Shown: positions 1 through 7,269, numbered from the stretch's first letter. The stretch is DNA of 15,994 bases from an uncultured Acidimicrobiales bacterium (GCA_937926025.1 CALANQ010000306.1:1-15994), one strand, 5' to 3'. The notes: generated from the sequence alone by a model not told the origin. Numbers and translations are program-made.

Positions 1-1497
1 CTTGTACTCCAGCAGCAGGTAGTCCCGGTCGACCCCGCCGATGGCCCGCTTGACCATGCCGCCGTAGCGCCCGACGCCGTGCTGGTGGTGGACGATGTAG
101 TCGCCCGGCTTGAGGTCGTCGAAGAACCCGGCGGTGTCTCGCTTGCGAGGCCGGGGCGCGCGGTGGGCCCGGCGCCGTCCGGTGAGGTCGGGCTCGGCCA
201 GCACCGCGAGCTTGATGCCGGTGAGGATGACGCCCCGGTCCAGGGCGCCGACCTCGACGTCGAGGGCCAGGCCGCGCTCGCGCAGCAGGTCGGCCAGGCG
301 CCCAGCCGAGCCGTCGCCGTCGGCGGCGACCACCACGCGGTAGCCCTCGTCGAGCAGCTGGCGGAGCTGGTTGGTGAGGCCCTCGCCGTCGCCCACCACC
401 GGGTTCCAGCCCATGGCCGCCACGGTCGCCACATCGGGGCCGTCGGGCGTGACCGTCACGGACCACACCGGCAGCTCGGACCCGGTGAACAGCTCGCCGA
501 AGGTGGCGTGCAGCTGCGGGAACGCCCGGTCGTCACCGACCTCCCACGTGCGGGCTAGCGACGCGGCCAGGTCGGCCTCCTCGGCCAGCAGGTCCGCGGC
601 CCGGTCTCGCAGGCGGCGGGGCTCCACCACCAGCACCAGCGACTCCGGCGGCAAGAGGTCGACGATGGTCCGGTGGTCGTCGGTGAGCCACGGCAGCCAG
701 CTCTCCATCCCGTCGAACAGCTGGCCCTCGACCAGCCGCTCCCACTGCTCGCGCCCCCACGGCTCCCGGGCGATGAGCGCCGAGGCCCGTTCGCGCACGT
801 CGTCGGTGGGCAGCAGCTCCCGGCACGGGAACACCTCGACCCGCTCGAGGTCGCCGGTGGAGCGCTGGTCGCTCACCGAGAACGAGGTCAGGCGATCGAC
901 CTCGTCGCCCCACAGGTCGATGCGGACCGGTCCGTCGGCGGTGGAGCCGAACACGTCCACGATGGAGCCGCGCACGGCGAACTCGCCGCGGTGCTCCACC
1001 TGGCCCTCCCGCCGGTACCCGTGCTCGCCGAGCCAGGCCACCAGCGCCGCCTGGTCGCGCTGCTCGCCGGGGCGGATCACCAGGGGCTCGGTCTCGTCGA
1101 CGTGGGGGCCGAGGCGCTGCACCAGGGCCCGGACCGGCGCCACCACCACCTGCGGCGCCGTGCCCGACCCGCCCCGGAGGCGCCAGATGGTCCGAAGCCG
1201 CCGGCCCATGGTCTCGATGTTGGGGCTGACCCGCTCGAACGGCAGGGTCTCCCACGCCGGGAACAGCTCGGCGGCGTCGGGACCGAGGAACGTGCCCAGG
1301 TCGTGGACCAGGCGCTCCGCCTCCGCCGTGGTGGGCACCGCCACCAGGATCGGCCGCCGGCTGCCCACCGTGGCCAGCCCGGCGATGGTCAGGGGCCGGG
1401 CCGGCTCGGGCACCGCCAGCAGCGCCGCCCGCCGTCCCAGGACGCCGGTGATCGACGGCTCGTCGCGCAGGAGGGCGGGGAGGTCGGTGAGCGCCAT
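1..1497 (-). CDS. mfd: Transcription-repair coupling factor Mfd, N-terminal 499 residues (3' end outside the window)
   Basis: Mfd is a cytoplasmic ATP-dependent translocase that removes stalled RNA polymerase from damaged DNA and recruits UvrA. The visible part begins with ATG at 1497 and stays open to base 1 (499 codons). It holds the UvrB-like N-terminal module, with the family signature FPAWETLPFERVSP at residues 79-92 and a GEFAVRGSIVDVF stretch further on. The final ~38 residues (from about 462, GDYIVHHQHGVGRYGG) are the start of the CarD-like RNA-polymerase-interacting domain. The RecG-like translocase motor and C-terminal domain lie beyond the left edge. In actinobacteria mfd usually follows pth; here the plus-strand gene at 1659-2522 sits between them, so mfd probably needs its own promoter in 1498-1658. 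I see no frame break in the visible part, and the assignment is secure. Confidence 0.95.
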   Translation of the reverse strand, partial: MALTDLPALLRDEPSITGVLGRRAALLAVPEPARPLTIAGLATVGSRRPILVAVPTTAEAERLVHDLGTFLGPDAAELFPAWETLPFERVSPNIETMGRRLRTIWRLRGGSGTAPQVVVAPVRALVQRLGPHVDETEPLVIRPGEQRDQAALVAWLGEHGYRREGQVEHRGEFAVRGSIVDVFGSTADGPVRIDLWGDEVDRLTSFSVSDQRSTGDLERVEVFPCRELLPTDDVRERASALIAREPWGREQWERLVEGQLFDGMESWLPWLTDDHRTIVDLLPPESLVLVVEPRRLRDRAADLLAEEADLAASLARTWEVGDDRAFPQLHATFGELFTGSELPVWSVTVTPDGPDVATVAAMGWNPVVGDGEGLTNQLRQLLDEGYRVVVAADGDGSAGRLADLLRERGLALDVEVGALDRGVILTGIKLAVLAEPDLTGRRRAHRAPRPRKRDTAGFFDDLKPGDYIVHHQHGVGRYGGMVKRAIGGVDRDYLLLEYK

Positions 1498-1658
1498 GGA
1501 GAGTCCGATCGTGGTGGGGAACGCGCGCCAGCGCGCCCCCGATGCGCAGCACCGGGGGTCGCGAAGCCCGACCACGCTACCGACCGTCGGGCACGATCCC
1601 TTCCCGCGGCGCCCGATCCGGTGCAGACTGGGGCCCTGTCGAGCCGAAGGAGCGGGAC
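1498..1658. promoter_or_regulatory. Divergent intergenic region between mfd and the membrane-protein gene, with inverted repeats
   Basis: This 161-bp gap must hold promoters for mfd (-) and for the gene at 1659 (+). No convincing -35/-10 pair is visible. It contains an inverted repeat GCCCGAC-N13-GTCGGGC at 1566-1592 and a weaker one CCCCCG-N11-CGGGGG at 1536-1558. Either might be an operator or chance in GC-rich DNA. A clear ribosome-binding site AAGGAG at 1647-1652 lies 6 nt before the ATG at 1659 and fixes that start against in-frame upstream alternatives. Confidence 0.35.
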
Positions 1659-2522
1659 ATGGGACGTTGGGCACGGTCGAAGCAGCTGGCGAGCGCGTCG
1701 TGGGGGTTGCTCCGCCACGACAAGGAGCTGATGCTGCTGCCGCTCATCTCCGGCATCGCCTCGCTGGTGATCGCCGGGACGTTCATGGTGCCGATCTTCC
1801 TGACCTCGAAGACCACCGACGCCGCCGGCTCGTCCACCTTCGAGATGAACCCGCTCGGCTACGTGCTGCTGTTCCTCATGTACCTGGTGCTGGCCTACGT
1901 GGCCATCTTCTTCAAGACCGCGCTGCTGTGCGGCGCCGATGAGCGCATGCAGGGCGGCGAGCCGTCGCTGGGCTCGGCGCTGTCGGGCGCCTCCAGCCGG
2001 GCCGGGAAGATCCTCCCCTGGGCCATCGTCACCGCCACCGTGTCCATCATCCTGCGCTCGCTCGAGGAGCGGGCCGGCATCCTCGGCCGCATCGTCATCG
2101 GCATCGTCGGCATGGCCTGGGCGGTGGTCACCTTCCTGGTGCTGCCCATCGTGGTGTTCGAGAACGTCGGCGTCGGCACGGCCATCAAGCGCTCGGCCGA
2201 GATGCTCAAGCGCACCTGGGGAGAGAACCTCATCGTCAACCTGGGCATCGGCCTCATCGCCATGGTCCTCACGCTGCCCGCCATCGCCATCATCGTCGGC
2301 GGCATCGTCACCGGCAGCGTGCCGATCATCGTGGCCGCCGTCGCCATCGGCGTGATCTGGATGATCGCCGTGAGCTGCTGGTCGTCGGCCATGACCGCCG
2401 TGTTCCAGCTGGCGCTCTACCGGTACGCCACCCAGGCGCCGCTGCCGTCGGAGTTCGCCCAGGTCAACCTGGCCGACGCCTTCGGCCAGAAGAAGACCCG
2501 GATGGGCTTCGGCAGCCGCTGA
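1659..2522 (+). CDS. Six-helix integral membrane protein, DUF6159-like
   Basis: A 287-residue polytopic membrane protein of unknown function. The start is ATG 1659, chosen because AAGGAG lies 6 nt upstream. The longer frame from 1542 would add a non-membrane extension with no ribosome-binding site. Hydrophobic segments lie at about residues 26-48, 67-86, 118-134, 143-166, 191-213 and 220-243. The N-terminus is basic (GRWARSKQLASASWGLLRHDKEL) and the stretch ENVGVGTAIKRSAEMLKRTWGEN lies between helices 4 and 5. The pattern of short N-terminal helix, 'LLRHDKELMLLPLIS' opening and 'RS.+ML+..WG' loop resembles the DUF6159 family as I remember it; I cannot confirm this by search. It lies on the strand opposite pth and mfd, converging on pth with a 16-bp gap, and looks inserted into that gene order. 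No catalytic motif is visible. Confidence 0.85.
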   Translation: MGRWARSKQLASASWGLLRHDKELMLLPLISGIASLVIAGTFMVPIFLTSKTTDAAGSSTFEMNPLGYVLLFLMYLVLAYVAIFFKTALLCGADERMQGGEPSLGSALSGASSRAGKILPWAIVTATVSIILRSLEERAGILGRIVIGIVGMAWAVVTFLVLPIVVFENVGVGTAIKRSAEMLKRTWGENLIVNLGIGLIAMVLTLPAIAIIVGGIVTGSVPIIVAAVAIGVIWMIAVSCWSSAMTAVFQLALYRYATQAPLPSEFAQVNLADAFGQKKTRMGFGSR

Positions 2523-2538
2523 GGACGGATCGGCCCGC

Positions 2539-3153
2539 CTAGGAGCGGGCGTTGAAGCGGGTCTGGGCCAGCTCGGCGCCGTCGGCGAGGATCGCCTCCA
2601 CGGCGTCAGCGGCCTCGACCATCGCCACGTCGAGCTCGGCCTGCTCGGCCTTGCCCGGGCGGCGCAGCACGTGGTCGACGCCCTGCTGGCGACCGGGCGG
2701 CTTGCCGATGCCCACGCGCACCCGCACGAAGTCGTCGGTCTTCAGGTGGGCCTTGATGGACTTGAGCCCGTTGTTGCCGGCCAGCCCCCCGCCGATCTTC
2801 ACCTTGAGCTTGCCGGGCGGCAGGTCCATCTCGTCGTGGACCACAACGAACCGGTGCAGGTCGTCGATGCCGTGGCGCTCCAGCAGCAGGCGCGCCGCGT
2901 TGCCGGCCTCGTTGTAGAAGGTCTGCGGGAACGCCAGCACGACGCGGGCGGTGCCGATGCGGACCTCGGCCACCAGGGAGCGCTCCTTGGTGGACGCCTT
3001 CAGGCGGCCGCCGTGGCGCTCGGCCAGCAGCTCCACCACGTCGGCGCCGACGTTGTGGCGCGAGTGGGCGTACTCGGCCCCGGGGTTCCCGAGGCCGAGC
3101 ACCACCAGATCTGCGGGGGTCCCTCGCCGTTCCGGCGAGCGTCGGAACGCCAC
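2539..3153 (-). CDS. pth: Peptidyl-tRNA hydrolase
   Basis: Pth cleaves peptidyl-tRNA released from stalled ribosomes and recycles the tRNA. The 204-residue product matches the usual family length of about 190. Visible motifs: VLGLGNPG (Asn23, E. coli N10 equivalent), SRHNVG (His33 = H20, the catalytic base; Asn34), VVHDEMDLPPG (Asp107 = D93) and a GNNGLKSI loop at 126-133. Two normally conserved substrate-site residues differ: the TFMN motif reads TFYN (Tyr80 for M67), and the GHNGL motif reads GNNGL (Asn127 for H113). The start is GTG 3153, the only start giving the leader before LVVLGLGNPG, with no strong ribosome-binding site. It lies 23 bp downstream of rplY on the same strand, the usual rplY-pth pairing. 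Confidence 0.95.
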   Translation of the reverse strand: MAFRRSPERRGTPADLVVLGLGNPGAEYAHSRHNVGADVVELLAERHGGRLKASTKERSLVAEVRIGTARVVLAFPQTFYNEAGNAARLLLERHGIDDLHRFVVVHDEMDLPPGKLKVKIGGGLAGNNGLKSIKAHLKTDDFVRVRVGIGKPPGRQQGVDHVLRRPGKAEQAELDVAMVEAADAVEAILADGAELAQTRFNARS

Positions 3154-3176
3154 GGCGTCACACCCCGACGAGGGCC

Positions 3177-3836
3177 TCAGCCCTCGGCGTCGCCTTCGCC
3201 CTCGGCCTCAGCGGCGGGCGCGTCGCCCTCGCCCTCGGCGTCACCCTCGCCCTCGCCCTCGGCCTCGGGCAGCTCCTCGACGATGGCCTGGTTGGCGGCC
3301 ACGACGGACTCCTCGGGGTCGACGTCGGTGCTGACGCCGGACGGCAGGTCGATGGCGCCGACCAGGATCGAGTCGCCGATCTCCATGTCGCTGACATCGA
3401 CGGTGAGCTCGTTGGGGATGTCGGCGGGCTTGGCGTTGATCGACAGCGCGTAGAGCAGCTGGTCGACGGTGCCGTTCTCCGACAGCACGGCCTTGGCCTC
3501 GCCCTCGAGCACGATCGGCACGTCCACGGTGATCTCGGCGTCGGCGCTGACCCGGAGGAAGTCGATGTGGAGGACGTCGCCGCGGATCGGGTGGCGCTGG
3601 AGGTCCTTGACCACGGTGAGGGACACGTCGCCGTCGACGTCGAGGTCGATCAGGGCGTTGAGGCCGGCCTCGGTGGTGAGGGCCTCGCGCAGCGGGCGCC
3701 ACTCCACGGTGACCGGGATCGGATCGGCATCGAGGCCGTAGACCACGCCGGGGACGTTGCCCGCGGCACGGATCCGCTTGGAGGGGCCGGAGCCCAGTTC
3801 ACGGCCGGTGGTGGCCTTCAGGTTGATCTCAGCCAT
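3177..3836 (-). CDS. rplY: 50S ribosomal protein L25/general stress protein Ctc (bL25, CTC/TL5 form)
   Basis: bL25 binds 5S rRNA in the large subunit. The 219-residue product is the long Ctc/TL5 type. Residues 1-92 form the 5S-binding domain (ATTGRELGSGPSKRIRAAG, VPGVVYG, HPIRGDVLHIDFLRV). Residues ~95-187 form the C-terminal beta domain (PIVLEGEAKAV, SINAKPADIPNELTVDVS). A low-complexity acidic tail of E/G/A/D follows (residues ~188-219). The start is ATG 3836, with AGGAG (plus positions 3843-3847) 6 nt upstream. prs normally precedes it directly in actinobacteria; here the plus-strand units at 4049-7791 separate them, so rplY probably starts a new transcript with pth. Confidence 0.95.
   Translation of the reverse strand: MAEINLKATTGRELGSGPSKRIRAAGNVPGVVYGLDADPIPVTVEWRPLREALTTEAGLNALIDLDVDGDVSLTVVKDLQRHPIRGDVLHIDFLRVSADAEITVDVPIVLEGEAKAVLSENGTVDQLLYALSINAKPADIPNELTVDVSDMEIGDSILVGAIDLPSGVSTDVDPEESVVAANQAIVEELPEAEGEGEGDAEGEGDAPAAEAEGEGDAEG
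3180..3273 (-). repeat. Low-complexity GAGGGC-type repeat encoding the acidic tail of bL25
   Basis: Imperfect tandem hexamers (gccctc on the plus strand) encode repeated Glu-Gly/Glu-Ala/Asp units at the bL25 C-terminus. The tail is strongly acidic on an RNA-binding protein and could vary in length by slippage. Confidence 0.6.
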
Positions 3837-4048
3837 CGGTAGCTCCTACTTCAGAGATCGCGCCGGAGCGCATTCGGTTGACAGACGGCTCGCCAGCCTA
3901 GGAGGCGGGGGGTGCCGGCACCCATTCCGCCCCGCCTGACCCGGTGCTGGCCTCGGCTTTACCGTCCCCTCACCTTCGGGGCGGATTCCCCGCCTGATCC
4001 CGGGCCGTTCTGCGGATCCTCCCAGGTTCGGGGGCCACCGTGGCTCCC
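3837..4048. promoter_or_regulatory. Divergent intergenic region between rplY and the ApbE unit, with a nested palindrome
   Basis: About 210 bp without a gene. It holds a perfect 14-bp palindrome GGGTGCCGGCACCC at 3910-3923. Wrapped around it is an inverted pair AGGCGGGG (3903-3910)/CCCCGCCT (3930-3937). On the minus strand TAGGCT (plus 3895-3900) is a plausible -10 for rplY, which would put the palindrome over the spacer and -35 where an operator could act. No good -35 accompanies it. A TTGACA on the plus strand at 3878-3883 has no matching -10. Confidence 0.35.
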
Positions 4049-4414
4049 ATGGACGCCAACCACTCCCCCACCACCCCGGCGCCAACCCCGCCGGCCCGCC
4101 GCCGCAAGCGCCCCCACCCGGCGCGCAAGGCCCGCACGACGGCCGCCGCCGTCAGCATCGGATCGTTCCTCACCATCACCGGAGCGCTGGCGGTGCAGAC
4201 CGCCACCGCCTCGTCCACCACCACCGCTTCGAGCGCCACCACCTCGACCAGCACGTCGGGCACGGTGAGCGGCACCTCGACGGGCACCGGGACCCAGACC
4301 GTCTCCACCGTCACCGATGACGACAGCAGCTCCTCGTCGTGGGGCGCCACCACCGGTTCCACGTCGAGCAGCACCGCCACGACCGCCGCCACCACCCAGA
4401 GCCATGGCAGCTGA
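4049..4414 (+). CDS. Small single-pass membrane protein with Ser/Thr-rich extracellular tail
   Basis: A 121-residue protein with no family I recognise. Residues 1-30 are a Pro/Arg/Lys-rich cytoplasmic tail. Residues ~31-52 (TAAAVSIGSFLTITGALAVQTA) are one hydrophobic segment. Residues 53-121 are almost entirely Ser, Thr, Gly and Ala, interrupted by an acidic DDD at 90-92 and WGATTGS at 98-104. Its stop overlaps the apbE start by 11 nt, so the two are translationally coupled. WGATT faintly resembles the (S/T)GA(S/T) motif flavinylated by ApbE enzymes but has Trp where Ser/Thr is expected, and no FMN-binding domain is present. It could be a flavin carrier, anchor or wall spacer. The start could also be GTG 4040, three codons upstream. 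Confidence 0.7.
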   Translation: MDANHSPTTPAPTPPARRRKRPHPARKARTTAAAVSIGSFLTITGALAVQTATASSTTTASSATTSTSTSGTVSGTSTGTGTQTVSTVTDDDSSSSSWGATTGSTSSSTATTAATTQSHGS

Positions 4415-5330
4415 GCGCCGGTTCCGGGCCATGGGCACCGACGCCCACGTCGTGGTCCACGGCGATCCGCTGCTGGCCGAGCTGGCCGAGGCTGAGATCG
4501 CCCGGCTGGAGCAGCTCTGGAGCCGGTTCCGCGCCGACAGCGAGGTCTCGGCGGTCAACGCCTCGGCCGGTCGCTGGGTCGGGGTGTCCCCCGAGACCGT
4601 GGAGCTGTTCGACCGGGCGGTGCTGGCCCACGTGGTGACCGGCGGGCGCTACGACCCCACCGTGCTGGGCGCCGTGGTCCGGGCCGGCTACGACCGGACG
4701 TTCGACGAGGTCGTCCGGCTCGAGCGCAGCGCCGATCCGTTCAGCTCGCTGCGGCGGGGTGCCGGCGACATCGAGATCGACCACGCCGCCAGCGCCGTCC
4801 GCCTGCCCGAGGGCGTCGGGTTCGATCCCGGTGGCATCGGCAAGGGCCTGGCCGCCGACCTGGTGGCCGCGCGCATCGACGCCGAAGGCGCCGCCGGGGC
4901 CCTGGTCAACCTGGGCGGCGACCTGCGAGCCATCGGCTACGGCCCCGACGGCGATGACTGGACCGTGGACCTCGACCCAGCCGCCACCGGCCACGCCCAC
5001 GCCCGCGTGGTGCTGGACCACGGCGCCGTCGCCACCTCCACCACGCTGCGGCGCCGCTGGACCATCGCCGGCGCCGAGCGCCACCACGTCATCGACCCGG
5101 CCGCCGGCACGTCGGCGGCCAGCGACGTGGTGGCCGCCTCGGTCATCGCCGCCCGCGGCTGGCAGGCCGAGGTCCTGGCCAAGGCGGCCATCGTCGCCGG
5201 CCTCGCCGACGGCGCCCGCCTCATCGCGTCGATCGGCGCCCACGCCCTGCTGGTCGACACCCACGGCGGCCTGCACCCGACGGACGGCTTCGAGCGGTTC
5301 GTCACGACCCCCCGGGAGGTCCCGTCATGA
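4404..5330 (+). CDS. apbE: FAD:protein FMN transferase (ApbE family)
   Basis: ApbE transfers FMN from FAD to Ser/Thr of target proteins. The 308-residue product has the family landmarks: FRAMGTDAHV at 7-16, RYDPTVLGAVVRAGYD at 82-97, FDPGGIGKG at 140-148 (the diagnostic nucleotide-binding motif), LVNLGGD at 167-173, HHVIDPAAGT at 227-236 and AEVLAKAAIVAG at 255-266, where the Mg-binding segment usually reads ADALATA. ATG 4404 is chosen because it is the first start directly before the conserved RAMGT. A longer frame from 4317 adds only a Pro/Arg-rich shadow of the upstream gene. No signal peptide is visible, so it is probably cytoplasmic, unlike many lipoprotein or Tat-exported ApbE enzymes. 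It is the middle gene of an overlapping three-gene unit; the next ATG overlaps its stop (ATGA). Confidence 0.92.
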   Translation: MAAERRFRAMGTDAHVVVHGDPLLAELAEAEIARLEQLWSRFRADSEVSAVNASAGRWVGVSPETVELFDRAVLAHVVTGGRYDPTVLGAVVRAGYDRTFDEVVRLERSADPFSSLRRGAGDIEIDHAASAVRLPEGVGFDPGGIGKGLAADLVAARIDAEGAAGALVNLGGDLRAIGYGPDGDDWTVDLDPAATGHAHARVVLDHGAVATSTTLRRRWTIAGAERHHVIDPAAGTSAASDVVAASVIAARGWQAEVLAKAAIVAGLADGARLIASIGAHALLVDTHGGLHPTDGFERFVTTPREVPS

Positions 5331-5896
5331 CCTTGTGGTACGTCAACCGGGCGGCCGGCCTGGTCTCGTGGGCGCTGCTGAGCGCCTCGGTGATCTTCGG
5401 CCTGCTGCTGTCCTCGAAGGCCCTCGGCAAGAAGGTGCGGCCCAACTGGATCCAGGACCTCCACCGGGGCCTGTCGGGCCTGGCCGTCGTCTTCGTCGGC
5501 GTCCACGTCGCGGGCGCCGTCGGCGACAACTACCTGCACTTCGGCTGGGCGGAGAGCCTGGTCCCGTTCACGTCGTCGTGGCGGCCCGTGGCCATCGCCT
5601 GGGGCGTGGTGTCGATGTACCTGCTGGTGGCGGTGGAGGCCTCGTCGCTGCTGCGCAGGCACATCCCGAAGCGCTGGTGGCGGGGCATCCACTTCGCCAG
5701 CTTCCCGCTGTTCCTCACCGCCACCGCCCACGGCGTCACCGCCGGCACCGAGATGGGCACCACGCTCGGCATCGCCGTGGCCGCCCTGGTCACCGCCACC
5801 ATCGCCGGCCTGACCACCCTCCGGGTCCTCAACGAGGTCGAGCACTCCCACCAACCGCCTCGCCCCCGCATCCCCGCCAACGCCACCCCCTTCTGA
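5327..5896 (+). CDS. Ferric-reductase-like transmembrane protein, four-His haem-binding type
   Basis: A 189-residue membrane protein with about five hydrophobic segments. Two His pairs, H46/H60 (DLHRGL, GVHVAG) and H122/H135 (GIHF, TAHGVTAG), have the 13-14 residue spacing within helices that binds stacked haems in ferric-reductase/NOX/MsrQ-type membrane domains. No FAD or NAD(P)H domain is attached, so it is a haem-only electron conduit needing a partner. Its start ATG overlaps the apbE stop by 4 nt. ApbE next to such haem proteins is a recurring arrangement in trans-membrane flavin electron transfer; the electron acceptor here is unknown. The C-terminal ~20 residues are polar and Pro-rich. 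Confidence 0.87.
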   Translation: MTLWYVNRAAGLVSWALLSASVIFGLLLSSKALGKKVRPNWIQDLHRGLSGLAVVFVGVHVAGAVGDNYLHFGWAESLVPFTSSWRPVAIAWGVVSMYLLVAVEASSLLRRHIPKRWWRGIHFASFPLFLTATAHGVTAGTEMGTTLGIAVAALVTATIAGLTTLRVLNEVEHSHQPPRPRIPANATPF

Positions 5897-5920
5897 CCCA
5901 CGCCAAACCCAAACCCAAAC

Positions 5921-5972
5921 CGAACTTCGTAGGTCAGGACGCGCCGATCGTCGCTCTGACCTACGAAGTTCG
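5921..5972. repeat. Perfect inverted repeat, 17-bp arms, 18-nt loop
   Basis: Arms CGAACTTCGTAGGTCAG (5921-5937) and CTGACCTACGAAGTTCG (5956-5972) are exact reverse complements. They flank GACGCGCCGATCGTCGCT. The arms are noticeably more AT-rich than the surroundings. It begins 25 bp after the ferric-reductase-like gene stop. It could be a terminator lacking a U-tract, or a dispersed palindromic (REP/MITE-like) element. A short AAACCC hexamer repeat (about 5905-5920) lies directly upstream. No second copy is in this window. Confidence 0.8.
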
Positions 5973-6009
5973 AGGGTTGGCGGGCTCGCGGCCGTCCCGC
6001 GGGGTCGGT

Positions 6010-6035
6010 GGAACCGATCGGGGGGCTGAGGCGTG
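6010..6035 (+). promoter_or_regulatory. ECF-type promoter candidate upstream of sigma gene
   Basis: GGAACC at 6010-6015, a 16-nt spacer, then CGTG at 6032-6035. This fits the AAC-motif -35 and CGT-type -10 recognised by many ECF sigma factors. Transcription would begin around 6042-6046, almost at ATG 6047, implying a nearly leaderless mRNA and autoregulation. It overlaps the upstream GTG 6008 start candidate and argues against it. Confidence 0.45.
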
Positions 6036-6046
6036 AAGCTGTCGTG

Positions 6047-6592
6047 ATGACCGACAGGGCGGTGGTGGGGGACGCAGGGGCGGAGGCCCCGGCGATGCTG
6101 GACGACGAGCGGTCCTTCGCCGAGTTCTACGAGGCCAGCGCCGAGCCCCTGCACCGGGCGCTCCAGGCCACCGTGGCCAACCCCGTGGTGGCCCGGGAAG
6201 CCGTGGACGAGGCCATGGCCCGGGCCTACGAGCGCTGGTCGGTGCTCCGCACCTACGACGCCCCGGCGGCCTGGGTCTACCGGACCGCCCTCAACTGGTC
6301 GATCTCCTGGTGGCGCAAGCACCGCCGGGAGCACGCCCTCCCCGCCACCGATGCGGAGGCCGCGGCCGGGACCGGGGCGGTCACGGCCGAGGTCGACCCC
6401 GAGGGCGCCCTGGCGCTCGACGCCCTCCGCCACCTGCCCCTGGAGCAGCGGGCCGTGGTGGTGTGCCGGGTGCTGCTGGATCTGGATACCCGGGCGACCG
6501 CCGTCGCCCTCGACATCGCCGAGGGGACGGTGAAGAGCCGCCTGTCCCGCGCCCTCGACGCCCTCCGAGACCACCTGGAGGTCCACCCGTGA
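6047..6592 (+). CDS. ECF-type RNA polymerase sigma-70 factor
   Basis: A 181-residue group-4 sigma factor directing RNA polymerase to a specific regulon. Region 2 spans about residues 22-94 (SFAEFYEASAEPLHRAL...AREAVDEAMARAYERW...AAWVYRTALNWSISWWRKHRR). A variable linker follows. Region 4 spans ~125-178 (LRHLPLEQRAVVVCRVLLDL...ALDIAEGTVKSRLSRAL), with a typical helix-turn-helix ending in GTVKSRLSRA. Region 2 lacks the usual D/E-D-x-x-Q (DVTQ) and has AVDEAM, as in divergent SigE-like actinobacterial ECFs. ATG 6047 fits the promoter-like element at 6010-6035. GTG 6008 is the alternative. Its stop overlaps the next start (GTGA), pairing it with the downstream membrane protein, a probable anti-sigma partner. 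Confidence 0.88.
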   Translation: MTDRAVVGDAGAEAPAMLDDERSFAEFYEASAEPLHRALQATVANPVVAREAVDEAMARAYERWSVLRTYDAPAAWVYRTALNWSISWWRKHRREHALPATDAEAAAGTGAVTAEVDPEGALALDALRHLPLEQRAVVVCRVLLDLDTRATAVALDIAEGTVKSRLSRALDALRDHLEVHP

Positions 6593-7269
6593 ACACCATC
6601 GACGACCCCACCGTCCCCGATGACCTGGGCGACCTCCTCCGGTCGGCCACGAACCGGCTCGACGTGGCCCCGGCGTCCCTCGCCGCCGTCCACCGCCGGG
6701 CCCAGCAGCGGCGGCGCCGGCGGCACGGCCGCCGGGCCGGCATCGCTGCGGCCGTCCTCCTGGTGGCAGGCGTCGCCGTGGACCAGGTCCGCGGCACCGG
6801 CCAGGAGGAGACGGTGATCGCCACGGTCCCTCGGGCCGTGGAGGGATCGGTCCCCCAGCCGCTCCTGATCCCGCACACGTACCAGGTCGACGAGCTCCCC
6901 GCCGGGACGGACCCCAGCACCGCGGGCGGGGCCCTCGACGACGTGACGGCCTCCGGGGCCGCCTCCTGGTGGACCACCGAGGGCATCTGGTACCCGACCT
7001 CCGCGTTCGTGCTGGCCGACGGCCGCCGGTTCGGGATCGCGGTGACGAACCCGGTGCAGCCGGGGACACCGACCGAGGCGCGCCTCGACCAGATCGGGAA
7101 CGACGGACGGACGGTGTGGTCGAGGGCCCTGCCCCTTCCGGCGCCCGAGGGGTCGTGGGAGTCGATCCGCACCATCCGCGCCATCGGCGCCATCGGGAAC
7201 GAGCTCATCGTCCAGCGCGCGACCGACTTCATCCCCGACCGAGATCCCTCGACCGAGGGCCAGCCCTAG
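6589..7269 (+). pseudogene. 5' part of a broken membrane-anchored sigma partner (anti-sigma-like), ends at in-frame UAG
   Basis: The GTG at 6589 overlaps the sigma stop, so the two genes are translationally coupled. The 226-residue product has a cytoplasmic N-terminus (1-~49) with a helical stretch VAPASLAAVHRRAQQ and an Arg-rich run, then a short hydrophobic segment at ~50-64 (AGIAAAVLLVAGVAV). The rest is an extracellular region rich in beta-type sequence (WYPTSAFVLADGRRFGIAVTN). It has no zinc-binding HxxxCxxC of ZAS-type anti-sigmas; the anti-sigma role is inferred from position and topology. The reading frame stops at TAG 7267-7269, yet the same frame continues in coherent protein to 7791, so the intact gene was probably about 400 codons. 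The cause may be a real nonsense mutation, a polymorphism or a base error. Confidence 0.75.

Noticed and set aside
371..1942. Long plus-strand open frame opposite mfd (and 533-1552, 673-1731)
   Set aside because: Ser/Arg/Pro-rich shadow of mfd in GC-rich DNA with no family signal; mfd on the other strand matches throughout.
3878..3906. TTGACA on the plus strand as a promoter for the ApbE unit
   Set aside because: No -10-like hexamer at 15-18 nt spacing.
4317..4403. Upstream ATG extension of ApbE
   Set aside because: Adds a Pro/Arg-rich stretch that is the out-of-frame reading of the Ser/Thr-rich gene; ATG 4404 sits directly before the conserved motif.
5905..5920. AAACCC repeat resembling a telomeric or CRISPR-like unit
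   Set aside because: Fewer than three copies with no spacers; simple local repeat.
4937..7069. 710-codon minus-strand open frame
   Set aside because: Antisense to apbE, the ferric-reductase-like gene and the sigma gene; Gly/Arg/Pro-biased with no domain.
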